From CAIKMD01 sp963702925 (lineage in GTDB: Bacteria; Pseudomonadota; Alphaproteobacteria; ATCC43930; CGMCC-115725), in assembly GCA_963702925.1 (NCBI GenBank), contig OY969771.1, positions 4,154,001 to 4,218,000 on the forward strand: 64,000 bases of DNA. The letters are read 5' to 3'. The notes below the pieces were generated by a model, which had not been told where the DNA came from, searched no databases, and worked only from the letters and a program-made list of their open reading frames with translations. This document shows, in pieces, positions 44,975-54,280 of the stretch. The number at the start of each line of letters is the position of its first letter. The first letter of the stretch is position 1. The position numbers and the translations under genes were made by a program.

Positions 44975-46161
44975 AGGTTCTGTTCTTTCACCTGATGCCT
45001 TACGCCGATCTCGATCTCAATTATCAGGAGAAGTACCGCACCGATTGGGTCGTGTTGCCCAACACCTATTTCGATCCGGTGAAAGGACACGCGCTTTACA
45101 ACCGCTATCTCGACGAGCTCGAGCTTGCGGCGGAGCTGGGTTTCGACGGGATCTCGGTCAACGAGCATCACCAGAACGCCTATGGGCTGATGCCATCGCC
45201 GGTGGTTATGGCGTCGGCTTTGGCACGCCGGGTGAAGAAGGCGAAGATCGCGATCCTCGGCAATGCGTTCGGCTTGCGCGACAACCCGCTCACTTTGGCC
45301 GAGGAGCACGCCATGATCGACGTGCTCACCGGCGGGCGGCTGATTTCGGGCATGGTGCGCGGCATCGGCGCCGAATATTACTCGATGGGCGCGAACCCGG
45401 CTTTCTCGCACGAGCGTTTCCACGAAGCGCATGATCTCGTCGTGCAGGCTTGGACAAGGCCCGGCCCCTTCGCGTTCGAGGGCAAGCATTATCGGTTCGA
45501 ATATGTCAATGTGTGGCCGCGGCCTTACCAGCAGCCGCACCCGCCGATTTGGTGCCCTTCGCTCGGCTCCGGAGAGACCGTCGAATGGGCGAGCGCGAAA
45601 GAGCGCCGCTACGTCTATATCCAGAATTTCTCGCCGGTAGCCTCGGTCGTCCGTTACCTCAATCTCTATCGCCAGACCGCCGAGAAACTGCATGGCTATG
45701 CCGCGAGCTCGGACCAGATCGGTTGGGCGGCGCCGATCTATATCGCCGAGACCGACGAGCGCGCGCGCGAGGAATCGAAAATCCATATCGAGCGGCTGTT
45801 CAGCAAATATCTGAACCTGCCGTTCGAGATGATGTTCCCGCCCGGCTATCTTTCCGAAGGGTCGCTCAAGGCGATGCGCGCGATCAAGCGCCCGGCACTT
45901 GCCGCGGGAACGATGACGGTCGACAATTTGATCGAAGCCGGCATCTTCTTGTGCGGCAGCCCCGACACGGTGCGCAACAAGCTGGTCGACGCGCATCGCA
46001 AATTGGGCTTCCAGAATTTTCTCGCGAATTTGCATTTCGCGACCTTGCCGCGCGACCTCACCGAAAAGAATCTCCGTCTCTTCGCGGCCGAGGTGATGCC
46101 GGCGCTGCAGTCTTTGAGCGACAAGGAATGGCTCGGCATGGAGAGCGCCGCCGCCGAATAA
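44971..46161 (+). CDS. Luciferase-like flavin-dependent monooxygenase
   Basis: 396 aa, with the TIM-barrel luciferase-like fold: MKVLFFHLMPYADLD, LGFDGISVNEHHQNAYGLMPSP (typical active-site region), RKIAILGNAF-like AKIAILGNAFGLRDNPLTLAEEHAMID, and RLISGMVRGIGAEYYSMG. Such enzymes use FMN or F420 to oxidise organic substrates. It starts with an ATGA overlap with the hydrolase, then the TRAP protein follows after 29 nt, so three genes form one operon. The second half contains extra helices, as expected for a 396-aa member. Confidence 0.85.
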   Translation: MKVLFFHLMPYADLDLNYQEKYRTDWVVLPNTYFDPVKGHALYNRYLDELELAAELGFDGISVNEHHQNAYGLMPSPVVMASALARRVKKAKIAILGNAFGLRDNPLTLAEEHAMIDVLTGGRLISGMVRGIGAEYYSMGANPAFSHERFHEAHDLVVQAWTRPGPFAFEGKHYRFEYVNVWPRPYQQPHPPIWCPSLGSGETVEWASAKERRYVYIQNFSPVASVVRYLNLYRQTAEKLHGYAASSDQIGWAAPIYIAETDERAREESKIHIERLFSKYLNLPFEMMFPPGYLSEGSLKAMRAIKRPALAAGTMTVDNLIEAGIFLCGSPDTVRNKLVDAHRKLGFQNFLANLHFATLPRDLTEKNLRLFAAEVMPALQSLSDKEWLGMESAAAE

Positions 46162-46190
46162 TCTGAAAACCTGACAAAAGGAGAATCGGG

Positions 46191-47207
46191 ATGAAGCGCG
46201 TGATCGGGGCGGGGGCCGTTTTGGCCGCGATACTATCGATGTTGCCGCAGCTTGCCGGCGCGGAAGAGGTCAATTTGCTGTTCGGCACCACCTTGATCTC
46301 GACCGTGCATCTGAATGTGCGCGTGCTGCATCCTTGGGCCGAGCGTATCAACGAGCAGGGCAAAGGCATCATCCATGTCGAGATGCGCGACGGCGAGACC
46401 ATCGCGAACTTGTCGAACTATTATTCGCGCGTTCAGGACGACGTGATTCAGATTTCCTGGGGGCTGCAGGGGTCGGTCGCGGGAAAGTTTCCGCGCACCG
46501 CGGTGACGAGCTTGCCCTTCGAGGTGGCGAAAGCCGAGGAAGGATCGGTCGCGTTGTGGCGCCTCTACAAAACCGGTCTGCTCAACGCGGAATATGACGA
46601 GGTGCAGCCGCTTTACCTCGTCAGCCTGCCGCCGTCCGGGCTCCATATGGCCAAGCCGATGAAGACGCTCGCGAATTTGAATGGGCTCAAGATCGCCAAC
46701 GGGTCGAAAGTCGGCAGCGACGCGCTGGCACGGCTTGGCGCGGCGCCGATCGCCATGGTGACGAGCGAATACTACACGGCGATCCAGCGCGGGATGGTCG
46801 ACGGCGCGAACGTGCAATGGACCGCAATGCAGCCTTTCAAGCTGCAGGAAGTGACGACCTATCATGTCGAGGCCGGACTTGGCGGCTCGGCCGGCATGGT
46901 GTTCATGGCGAAGAAAAAGTACGACGCCCTGCCCGAAGCCGCGCGCAAAATCCTCGACGACAATTCGGGCGAAGCGCAAAGCCGTCTCTACGGCGCCTTC
47001 TGGGACGACGTCAATCGCGAGGGAAGGCAGATGGTGGAAGCGCTCGGCGCCAAGCACCAAATCGTCGCTTTGCCGCCCGACATCGAAGCGAAATGGCGCG
47101 ATGCGATCCGGCCCGTGACCGATGATTGGGTGAAGGCGACGCCGGATGGCGCGACCGTGCTGAAAGCTTTTCGTGAGGAGACCGCGAAGCTTCGCGGCGG
47201 CGGCTGA
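46191..47207 (+). CDS. TRAP transporter solute-binding protein (DctP-type)
   Basis: 338 aa, secreted (signal peptide GAVLAAILSMLPQLAGA). The DctP landmarks are present: HLNVRVLHPWAERINEQG, the central NGLKIANGSKVGSDALARLGAAPIAM with the conserved Arg-type ligand region, and SEYYTAIQRGMVDGA. RBS AAGGAG before ATG 46191. The partner membrane genes DctQ and DctM are not in the window, so this is an orphan binding protein. It is co-directional with the hydrolase and monooxygenase genes and may bind their substrate. Confidence 0.85.
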   Translation: MKRVIGAGAVLAAILSMLPQLAGAEEVNLLFGTTLISTVHLNVRVLHPWAERINEQGKGIIHVEMRDGETIANLSNYYSRVQDDVIQISWGLQGSVAGKFPRTAVTSLPFEVAKAEEGSVALWRLYKTGLLNAEYDEVQPLYLVSLPPSGLHMAKPMKTLANLNGLKIANGSKVGSDALARLGAAPIAMVTSEYYTAIQRGMVDGANVQWTAMQPFKLQEVTTYHVEAGLGGSAGMVFMAKKKYDALPEAARKILDDNSGEAQSRLYGAFWDDVNREGRQMVEALGAKHQIVALPPDIEAKWRDAIRPVTDDWVKATPDGATVLKAFREETAKLRGGG

Positions 47208-47211
47208 GCTT

Positions 47212-48453
47212 CTACTTCGCGAGCACCGGCGGGCGGATGCGCACGTGCTCGTTCATCCCGTCCTCGAATTCCTGGCTGGGTGGCAGCGTGAAGCGCATCG
47301 CGCGCATGCCATAGCCAGCGGCATCGAGGCCAGGCGGCTCGACGCCCTTCGAGAAATCCTTGGCGACTTTCAGGAGCAACCGGCGCAGCTTGATGATCGC
47401 GGTGTCGCTGACGCCGAGATGCTCGATGCTGCGATCGGCGATCGGCCCCATGCTTTCCTGGATGCTGCAATCCTGAATGCCGAGGCCGTAGATGCCGGTA
47501 TAGGATTTGCCGCTCTTCTGCAGCGTTCGGTCGATCTGGTAATCATTGTCGTGATTGAGCACGGCGCGGTCGCTGCCGGGCAGAAGCTCGGGATGGATGA
47601 AGCGGAAGGCTTTTGAGTCCTTCAGCTCGTCATCCGACAGGGCGCGATCCGGCCAATATTCTACGCTGTAATTCATCGTGTTCTCGTCATCCACCGGCAC
47701 CCAGACATGAGCGCCGAAAGGCGAGGTCGGGATTAGCTTGTGGAACGGCATGAACATGATCGCCGTCGCCCAAAAGGTCTTGCCGCCGCCGAGATCGCGG
47801 CCATTGCCGGCGACGAAGCCGCTTTCGGTCGTCACTGCTTTGTAAAGCGTGGTAAGCGGAAAGGGCGAGCCGTCGGGAGAATCGGCGGTGCCGCGATGGA
47901 GAAAGCTCAAATGGCTGACATCGAAGCCGCCTTCGAGGGCTTGCAGCCAATTGCATTCCTGGATGTGGCGCGTGACATAGCGATGGGAGGTTGGCACCAA
48001 GGCCCATTCGAGCTCGGGGAATTCGGGCTTCAGCTCGGGCGGTCCCATATAGGCCCAGACCAACCCGCCGCGCTCGATGCAAGGATAAGCGGTGATCTTG
48101 ATCTTGCGCTTGAAATCCTTGTCCCAAGGCTCGCTCGGCAGATCGACGCAATGGCCTTCGACGTCGAATTTCCAGCCATGATAGACGCAGCGCAACCCGC
48201 ATTCCTCGTTTCGGCCGAAGAAGAGGGACGCGGTACGGTGCGGGCAGCGCTCGTCGAGCAGCCCGACCCTTCCTTCCGTGTCGCGAAACGCGACCAGCTT
48301 CTCGCTCAACAGTTTCACCCGGACCGGGGCGCAGTCCGGCTCGGGCAGCTGATCGGAGAAGAGCGCGGGGATCCAATAGCGCCGCATGAGATTGCCCATC
48401 GGCGTGCCCGGTCCCATCCGGGTCAATAATTCATTGTCCTCGCGCGATAGCAT
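47212..48453 (-). CDS. Rieske ring-hydroxylating oxygenase, copy 1 (phthalate-dioxygenase-like)
   Basis: 413 aa, terminal oxygenase component. The Rieske [2Fe-2S] ligands are C70, H72, C89, H92 in ERCPHR and CVYHGW. The mononuclear iron site is E/D-type EGGFDVSHLSFLHRG with D178, H181, H186. The family adds O2 to phthalate-like aromatic carboxylates or demethylates ethers. GGGAGG precedes ATG 48453. It stands 4 nt from the TRAP gene stop (convergent). Its first 172 codons are nearly identical in DNA to copy 2 at 53420. No reductase gene is adjacent. Confidence 0.9.
   Translation of the reverse strand: MLSREDNELLTRMGPGTPMGNLMRRYWIPALFSDQLPEPDCAPVRVKLLSEKLVAFRDTEGRVGLLDERCPHRTASLFFGRNEECGLRCVYHGWKFDVEGHCVDLPSEPWDKDFKRKIKITAYPCIERGGLVWAYMGPPELKPEFPELEWALVPTSHRYVTRHIQECNWLQALEGGFDVSHLSFLHRGTADSPDGSPFPLTTLYKAVTTESGFVAGNGRDLGGGKTFWATAIMFMPFHKLIPTSPFGAHVWVPVDDENTMNYSVEYWPDRALSDDELKDSKAFRFIHPELLPGSDRAVLNHDNDYQIDRTLQKSGKSYTGIYGLGIQDCSIQESMGPIADRSIEHLGVSDTAIIKLRRLLLKVAKDFSKGVEPPGLDAAGYGMRAMRFTLPPSQEFEDGMNEHVRIRPPVLAK
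47939..48453 (-). repeat. Direct repeat A: 5' half of Rieske oxygenase copy 1
   Basis: About 515 bp, spanning the first ~172 codons of the Rieske gene, matched base for base, with about nine differences by eye, to 52906-53420. Outside this block the two genes diverge abruptly, so the block looks like a gene-conversion tract. The repeats are 4,967 bp apart in the same orientation. Confidence 0.75.
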
Positions 48454-48660
48454 GGCTTGCCTCCCTACAGGCCGAGCATCGGTTGCGCGAAAAATGGCAC
48501 TGCGAACCGACGTCTTGCAACAGGATTCGCGGCGGCGCCCGGTAGCATCGGACGGCGCTCATACACGCTTGTTCTGCGACATCGAAGGTTGGTTTGCGCG
48601 CGTCGAAAGCTTAAGACCGTCAAGGCCGGTCTCGACCAGATTGATCGAGGAAATTTCACC

Positions 48661-50274
48661 TCAAGCGCCGCGGATCCGATCGAGCATGGCGCCTGGATCC
48701 TCGGGCTCGGCGTCGCCGCGCCAGGCGACATGTCCGTCGGGCCGGATCAAGACAAGGCTGCGCTCGTATAGCGCATGCGCTTCGTCGCGATCGACTGCGA
48801 CCGCGTGCAAGGGCAGGTGCCGCTCCGTCGCGGCGGCTTCGATCCGGCGCGTATCGGGTGCATGCTTGCCGAGGCGCAGCAAGGTGAAATCGCGGCCGAA
48901 CAAATCGAGGATGGATTTCTCTTCCTTGAGCCAGAGATGCGGCGCGCGCATGCCGGGCCGTGCCGAAGGACGATAGGTTTCCGGATCGTCCGGCGGCGCG
49001 GGCGTGCCATCCGGCACGCAAATCGGCGAATCCTCATAGCGGTAACCGATCTGCAGGCCCATGGTGCGGAATTCGGCGCCGAGCTGCGACACCAAAGCCG
49101 CGCCAAGCCGGTGGCGCAACGCCTCGCCAGCGGCACTCTCATCGTTGATCAAGTCCATGCCGTCGCCATAGCTCGATTGCAGGGCATGGAACGAGGTCGC
49201 CATGCGCACATTGCGCCGGCCGATCGGACGGCGCTCGGCGTCGTAGCTGGCGAGCAGATTTTTTCCGCCCCAGCCTTTCAGCACCGCCGCCAGCTTCCAG
49301 CCGAGATCGACCGCGTCGCCGAGACCGGTATTCATGCCAAGCGCGCCGGTGGGCGAGACCTGGTGCACCGCGTCGCCGGCGAGAAAGACGCGCTCGGTCG
49401 CGTAGCGCGATGCGACCACGCTGAGCCGTCGCCAGACATTGACATCGACCCACTCGACCGCGGCGTCGCGCCCCAGCGCGCGGCGCAGATAGGCTTCGCG
49501 GTCGACGCTGTCGGCGTTGGTGTCGCCGGCGGTTTCGTTGACCATCAGACGCCACAGGCCGATGCGCGGATCGATGATTCTCAGATTGGCCCAAACCCCG
49601 TGGCGATCAACGGCGATGAAGAATGTGCCGGGGTGTTTGCCGCAAGTCTCGAGCAAATTGGGCGCGCGGAAGAACATATTGACCGCGGTGCCGAGCACGC
49701 CTTTGCCTTCCAAATCGATGCCGAGCGCGCGGCGTACGGTGCTCCCGGCGCCGTCGCAGCCGACGAGATATTGCGCAGCGACGGTTTCGCGCGCCCCGCT
49801 CGCGGTATCGATCAAGGTCGCGGTGACTCCGTTCGATCCTTCGACGAATGAGTCGAGGCGGCAGCGATAGCGCAGCCTGACCTTGGGAAAAGAGCGCGCG
49901 AAGCGCTGGAGGATCGGATCGAACCAATGCTGCGAGCAGGTCTGGGTGTATTCCGGGCTGTGCTCAGAGGCGCGGATTTGCCGTGGCGGGCGCGCGAGGC
50001 GGCCGAGTTCGTAGCCGCTCAAGCTGGTGATGAAGACGACGTCCTTCGGCCAGTCGAGCGGGAAGGGCGTGTCGAGCACCTGTTCGGCAATGCCCCAGCG
50101 CCGGCAGAGCTCCATCGAACGGGTATTCACCTCGTTCATCTTCGGGGTCTTCACGACCCCGTCGCCTTGCTCGACCAGCTCGCATTCGATGCCCTGCCAG
50201 CCGAGTTCGGCAGCCAGAGCGAGGCCGACCGGCCCGCCGCCGACGATAAGAACCGGAATGTTGCGCGCACCCAT
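48661..50274 (-). CDS. FAD-dependent phenol-type monooxygenase
   Basis: 537 aa, group A flavoprotein hydroxylase of the PheA/MhpA class. The FAD motif GGGPVGLALAAELG is near the start, then LVGCDGAGSTVRRALGI, FLAGDAVHQVSPTGALGMNTGLGDAVDL, and a C-terminal domain of about 150 residues ending in a thioredoxin-like-fold region (LVLIRPDGHVAWRGD). The pattern resembles 3-(3-hydroxyphenyl)propionate and resorcinol-type hydroxylases. It is 207 nt upstream of the Rieske gene in the same direction, so an aromatic catabolic operon is likely. Confidence 0.87.
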   Translation of the reverse strand: MGARNIPVLIVGGGPVGLALAAELGWQGIECELVEQGDGVVKTPKMNEVNTRSMELCRRWGIAEQVLDTPFPLDWPKDVVFITSLSGYELGRLARPPRQIRASEHSPEYTQTCSQHWFDPILQRFARSFPKVRLRYRCRLDSFVEGSNGVTATLIDTASGARETVAAQYLVGCDGAGSTVRRALGIDLEGKGVLGTAVNMFFRAPNLLETCGKHPGTFFIAVDRHGVWANLRIIDPRIGLWRLMVNETAGDTNADSVDREAYLRRALGRDAAVEWVDVNVWRRLSVVASRYATERVFLAGDAVHQVSPTGALGMNTGLGDAVDLGWKLAAVLKGWGGKNLLASYDAERRPIGRRNVRMATSFHALQSSYGDGMDLINDESAAGEALRHRLGAALVSQLGAEFRTMGLQIGYRYEDSPICVPDGTPAPPDDPETYRPSARPGMRAPHLWLKEEKSILDLFGRDFTLLRLGKHAPDTRRIEAAATERHLPLHAVAVDRDEAHALYERSLVLIRPDGHVAWRGDAEPEDPGAMLDRIRGA

Positions 50275-50419
50275 GACTGATCGCCTTGTTTTTCAACGAC
50301 AAAGGGAGCCTACACCGGCGGCGGAAGCGGAGTCACCTTGTCGCTGCTTGATCTGGATCAAGACCTTTCAGGCGGCTTGGCGCCTTCCTACATCTATGCG
50401 AACCAAAGGAGTCTCTGCG

Positions 50420-50807
50420 ATGAAGCAAATTGGCTCGGTTCTCCTCTCCGGCGTTTTGACCATGGCGGCCTTGCCCGCTTTGGCTCAAACCGGATCGAAA
50501 TCCGCCCGCGACCGGTCCCGGTCCCTATCCTTACGGTCCGATGTGGGGCTGGGGAGGTCATCACATGTGGGGCTGGGGTTGGGGCTTTCATCCCTTCGGC
50601 ATGCTGCTGGGCTTCCTCGTGATGCTCATGCTGTTCGCTTGCGTGATGCGGATGTTCCGCTTTGGCGGCTTCTACGGACGGCACCGTTTCGGCCATGGCG
50701 GTTATGGCCGCGGCACCTCTGCGCTCGACATTCTCGAAGAGCGTTTTGCGCGCGGCGAAATCGACAAGACCGAGTTCGAGGAAAAGCGCAAGCTTCTCTT
50801 CCGCTGA
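50420..50807 (+). pseudogene. SHOCT-domain small membrane protein, split by a one-base frameshift
   Basis: The signal part MKQIGSVLLSGVLTMAALPALAQTGS starts at 50420 behind AAAGGAG. The rest, with PYPYGPMWGWGG, a helix GMLLGFLVMLMLFACVMRMF and the SHOCT motif LDILEERFARGEIDKTEFEEKRKLL, is in another frame starting visibly at 50541. Removing one A from the AAA at 50498-50500 joins them into one smooth protein of about 128 aa. Either a recent mutation or a sequencing/assembly error. Its stop at 50805-50807 abuts the convergent MFS gene's stop. Confidence 0.75.
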
Positions 50808-52070
50808 TCAATCCGCCGCGGCGGGTGCTTCGCCTTCGAGCGCAATCGCCAGGGGCGCGCGCAAGCGCCAGCCCCAAAGCCACAGCGCGACGCACAGCGC
50901 GGCGCCGACCGCGACCGGGATGCGAAGCCCCCAATGCGCCGCGACCGCGCCCATGCCAAGCGTGCCGAGCGAGGGCACGCCTTGCGAGATGATGCCGTAC
51001 ATGCTCATCACCCGGCCGCGCAGTCCCGGTTCGATCGCGGATTGAATCAGCGTCTGATTGCTGATGCTTTGCACGATGAAGGCGAAGCCGACCAGCGCCA
51101 CGATCGGCGCGGCCAGCCAGAAACTCGTGGTCGAGGCGAACAGCATAAGCGCAATCGACATCAGCAGGATGTTCGCCAGGCTGATGCGCGTGAGCCCGGC
51201 AAGGCTGCCGCGCGACGTCATCCATAACGCGCCCGCCATCGCCCCCGCGCCGTGGAAGGACAGCAAAATGGCGAGGCCGCTCGAGCCGCGGTCGAACACC
51301 GCGCCGGCAAAGCCCGGCAAGAGGTCGGTCAGCGGCTTGGCGACGATCGAGGTGACGATCAGCAGAAAGAGCTGCGTGCGGATGCCGTCATGGTGGATGA
51401 TATAGCGCAAGCCGTCGATGGTGCCGTGCCAGATCGAGCGCGTCTTGGCCGCAACCGGCGGCAGGGTCAGCCCCGCTCGTTGGATCTCGCGCAAAGCCAA
51501 GGTCATCACGGTAAAGAGGCAGAAGGCGAAAGCGAAGCTCCATCCGGTTCCAGCCAGCGCGATGATCGTGCCGCCGATGGCCGGCCCTAAAAACCGCGAC
51601 GTGTTGAAGACCATCGAGTTGAGCGCCAATGCCGAGGGCAGGAACTCGCGCCCGACCAGGCCGTAGATCACGGTCATCCGGGTCGGCCGGTAGAATGCGA
51701 CGACGCCGCCGCGCATCAGAACGAGGCCGCTCAAGCTCCAAATATCGATGACATTGGTAAGGGTCATGATGGCAAGCGCCGCCGAATAGATCAGCGACCA
51801 GCTTTGCATCAGCCGCAACAGTTTGAACTGGTCGACTCGATCGATGATCGCGCCGGCAAAAAGACCGATGACGATGCCCGGACCGGCTTCGCAGATCGCG
51901 TTGATGCCGAGCCAGGTCGTGGAATGAGTCAGCTCCCAGGTGAGCCAGCCCATCGCGACGCGCTGCGTCCAGGTGCCGAGATTGGAGGTAATGTTGCCGA
52001 GGACATAGAGCCGGTAATGACGCAAGGTCAGCGTCTGGCGCAGAATTTCGAAACCGACGGGAATCCTCAT
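50808..52070 (-). CDS. MFS efflux transporter (EntS/DHA3-like)
   Basis: 420 aa, 12 helices. It opens LRHYRLYVLGNITSNLGTWTQRVAMGWL, typical of the MFS_3/EntS-like efflux group, and later has ALNSMVFNTSRFLGPAIGGTII and EPGLRGRVMSMYGI. Such proteins export siderophores, drugs or metabolites. The long hydrophobic stretches make it a confident membrane protein. Position between Rieske copies may mean it exports a toxic intermediate, but that is only context. Confidence 0.82.
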   Translation of the reverse strand: MRIPVGFEILRQTLTLRHYRLYVLGNITSNLGTWTQRVAMGWLTWELTHSTTWLGINAICEAGPGIVIGLFAGAIIDRVDQFKLLRLMQSWSLIYSAALAIMTLTNVIDIWSLSGLVLMRGGVVAFYRPTRMTVIYGLVGREFLPSALALNSMVFNTSRFLGPAIGGTIIALAGTGWSFAFAFCLFTVMTLALREIQRAGLTLPPVAAKTRSIWHGTIDGLRYIIHHDGIRTQLFLLIVTSIVAKPLTDLLPGFAGAVFDRGSSGLAILLSFHGAGAMAGALWMTSRGSLAGLTRISLANILLMSIALMLFASTTSFWLAAPIVALVGFAFIVQSISNQTLIQSAIEPGLRGRVMSMYGIISQGVPSLGTLGMGAVAAHWGLRIPVAVGAALCVALWLWGWRLRAPLAIALEGEAPAAAD

Positions 52071-52179
52071 CGGCCGGCCGTCTTCGTCATCGCGTTCCTA
52101 CCCTATGGCGGGCGAGGATAGGCGATTTCGCGCACCGCAGATAGAGCGAGAAAATGCTTAGCGTCGCCTATCGGCCGCG

Positions 52180-53420
52180 CTATTGGGCGGGTGCCGGTTC
52201 CTTGATGCGGACGAAGGTCTCCACCGCTTCCTGGAAGCTTATGTCCTTAGGCAAGCTGAACCGGCCCGAACGCACGCGGTAAGCGGCGGGATCGAGCCCG
52301 GGAAGCCGGTTCGTGCCGTGTGCCAAATCGTTCAGCGTCTCCAGCAAGAGCCGGCGCAGCTTGATGATGACCGTGTCGCTGACGCCGAGATGCTCGATGC
52401 TGCGATCGGCGATCAGCCCCATGCTTTCTTGGATGCTGCAATCCTGGCGGCCGATGCCTTTAATGCCGGTATAGGACGTGCCGCTCTTTTGCAGCGCGCG
52501 ATCGATGAGATAATCATTGTCGCGGTTTGCCACCGGCCGGTCGCTGCCCGGCAAAAGCTGCGGATGAATGAAAAAGGAGTCTTCGAATCGGCGAGATCTT
52601 CCGGCGATAGCGGCCGGTCCGCGCGGTATTCGATGCAGTAATTCATCGTGTTCTCGTCGTCGATCGGGACCCATACATGAGCGCCGGTCGGCACGGTCGA
52701 GATCAGTTTGTGGAACGGCATCAGCATGACGCTGCAGGTCCAGAAATTCTTGTCGCCGGCTTCGCGGCAGGTACCGGCGGCGAAACCGAAATCCATCGGC
52801 AGCACTTCGTAGCGCGTGGGAAAACTCATGCGCACGCCGTCCGCATTCGCCTCGTCGCCGCGATGGAGGAAGGTGAGGTGGCTGGTATCGAATCCGCCCT
52901 CGAAAGCTTGCAGCCAATTGCATTCCTGGATGTGGCGCGTGACGTAGCGATGGGAGGCTGGCACCAAGGCCCATTCGAGCTCGGGGAATTCGGGCTTCAG
53001 CTCGGGCGGTCCCATATAGGCCCAGACCAACCCGCCGCGCTCGATGCAAGGATAAGCGGTGATCTTGATCTTGCGCTTGAAATCCTTGTCCCAAGGCTCG
53101 CTCGGCAGATCGACGCAATGGCCTTCGACGTCGAATTTCCAGCCATGATAGACGCAGCGCAACCCGCATTCCTCGTTTCGGCCGAAGAACAACGACGCGG
53201 TACGGTGCGGGCAGCGCTCGTCGAGCAGCCCGACCCTTCCTTCCGTGTCGCGAAACGCGACCAGCTTCTCGCTCAACAGCTTCACCCGGACAGGGGCGCA
53301 GTCCGGCTCGGGCAGCTGATCGGAGAAGAGGGCGGGGATCCAATAGCGCCGCATGAGATTGCCCATCGGCGTGCCCGGTCCCGTCCGGGTCAATAATTCA
53401 TTGTCCTCGCGCGATAGCAT
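52180..53420 (-). pseudogene. Rieske ring-hydroxylating oxygenase, copy 2, frameshifted
   Basis: The first ~286 codons read normally from ATG 53420 (RBS GGGGGG), with intact Rieske ligands CPHR and YHGW and iron site EGGFDTSHLTFLHRG. At the A5 run 52571-52575 one base is missing relative to a smooth fit with copy 1: the reading changes from SKTPFSFIRS to a wrong frame, while the correct tail (FFIHPQLLPGSDRPV to the stop at 52180) lies in another frame. With one extra A the protein would be about 413 aa. It may be decay or a homopolymer sequencing error. The tail differs markedly from copy 1, so substrate range may differ. Confidence 0.8.
52906..53420 (-). repeat. Direct repeat B: 5' half of Rieske oxygenase copy 2
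   Basis: Counterpart of the block at 47939-48453. The identity starts at the ATG and ends near codon 172, in the middle of the oxygenase gene; upstream and downstream sequences are unrelated. Recombination between A and B would delete the flavin monooxygenase, the SHOCT gene and the MFS gene. Confidence 0.75.
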
Positions 53421-53554
53421 CGTTCCCCCCAATTGGCGTCGTCACCGAACGCCGCTGATTTTAGCACGGTGCCGGGATTTTCGCGCAAGCGGGCTTATCC
53501 ACGCGGCACAGGAACCTGCGTGCCGCGCACCGGCGCTGTCGGGGAGGGAGTGCG

Positions 53555-54091
53555 CTAGGATTTGGCGGCGAGACTCTTCACGTCGCCGTTGATTTCGCCG
53601 CCGTCTTCGATGTGGAGCTTGCCGTAACGGACCGTGCCGCTGACATGGCCGGTGGAGCGGATCAGCAGATTGTCGCGCACGGTCAGCGATCCTTCGTAAT
53701 GGCCCGAGATTTCCGCGCTCGCAATCTCCGCGGCGCCTTTGAAGGTGCCGTTCTCGGTGATCTCGACCGTATGGCATTCCTGCAGCTCGGCCTCGACCTT
53801 GCCGTCGACGATCAGCCGGTCGCAGGACGAGATCTTGCCATCCAGCGAGATGCCCTTGCCGACGATCAGCTTCTTGGTTTCGTTCTTGGCGTCGCTGCGG
53901 GCCTCGCGCGTCTGGGGGACAACGGCTGGCGCCGGCGGGATGGTGACGTGGCGCGTGACGGTGTGCCCGCCATTGGTCGATTGCGTAGCGGGCGCAAGAA
54001 GCGTTGCCGTGGCGGCATCGGAATGGGTTGTGCCCGTTTCCCTTACCTCGTTGGCCGTGCCTGATCTCGACGTCTTTTCCCGGGTGAACAT
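53555..54091 (-). CDS. Bactofilin (polymer-forming cytoskeletal protein)
   Basis: 178 aa. An unstructured N-terminal 70 residues, then the bactofilin beta-helix domain with the repeating strand-turn pattern (LIVGKGISLDGKISSCDRLIVDGKVEAEL, KGAAEIASAEISGHYEGSLTVRDNLLIRSTGHVSGTVRYGKLHIEDGG, shown here in parts). Bactofilins polymerise without nucleotides and organise cell shape, stalks or envelope enzymes. No peptidase M23 partner is adjacent. A pair of A-rich bases before ATG 54091 is a moderate ribosome site. Confidence 0.9.
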   Translation of the reverse strand: MFTREKTSRSGTANEVRETGTTHSDAATATLLAPATQSTNGGHTVTRHVTIPPAPAVVPQTREARSDAKNETKKLIVGKGISLDGKISSCDRLIVDGKVEAELQECHTVEITENGTFKGAAEIASAEISGHYEGSLTVRDNLLIRSTGHVSGTVRYGKLHIEDGGEINGDVKSLAAKS

Positions 54092-54280
54092 GGTTTTTTC
54101 CTGTCGCTGAGCGGTGTGAGGATTTGACGGGAAGTTTTTGATTCTGGTCGCGAAACCTCCCTGAATGCCGGCAATAGCATGGACCCGTTGCCGCCGGTCG
54201 TGATTTTCACGTGACCAGCGTGCGCGAGAGAGAACGGCCAGAACATCTTTCGCGGCGATCGCGGCTTGGGCTGGTCGCCG

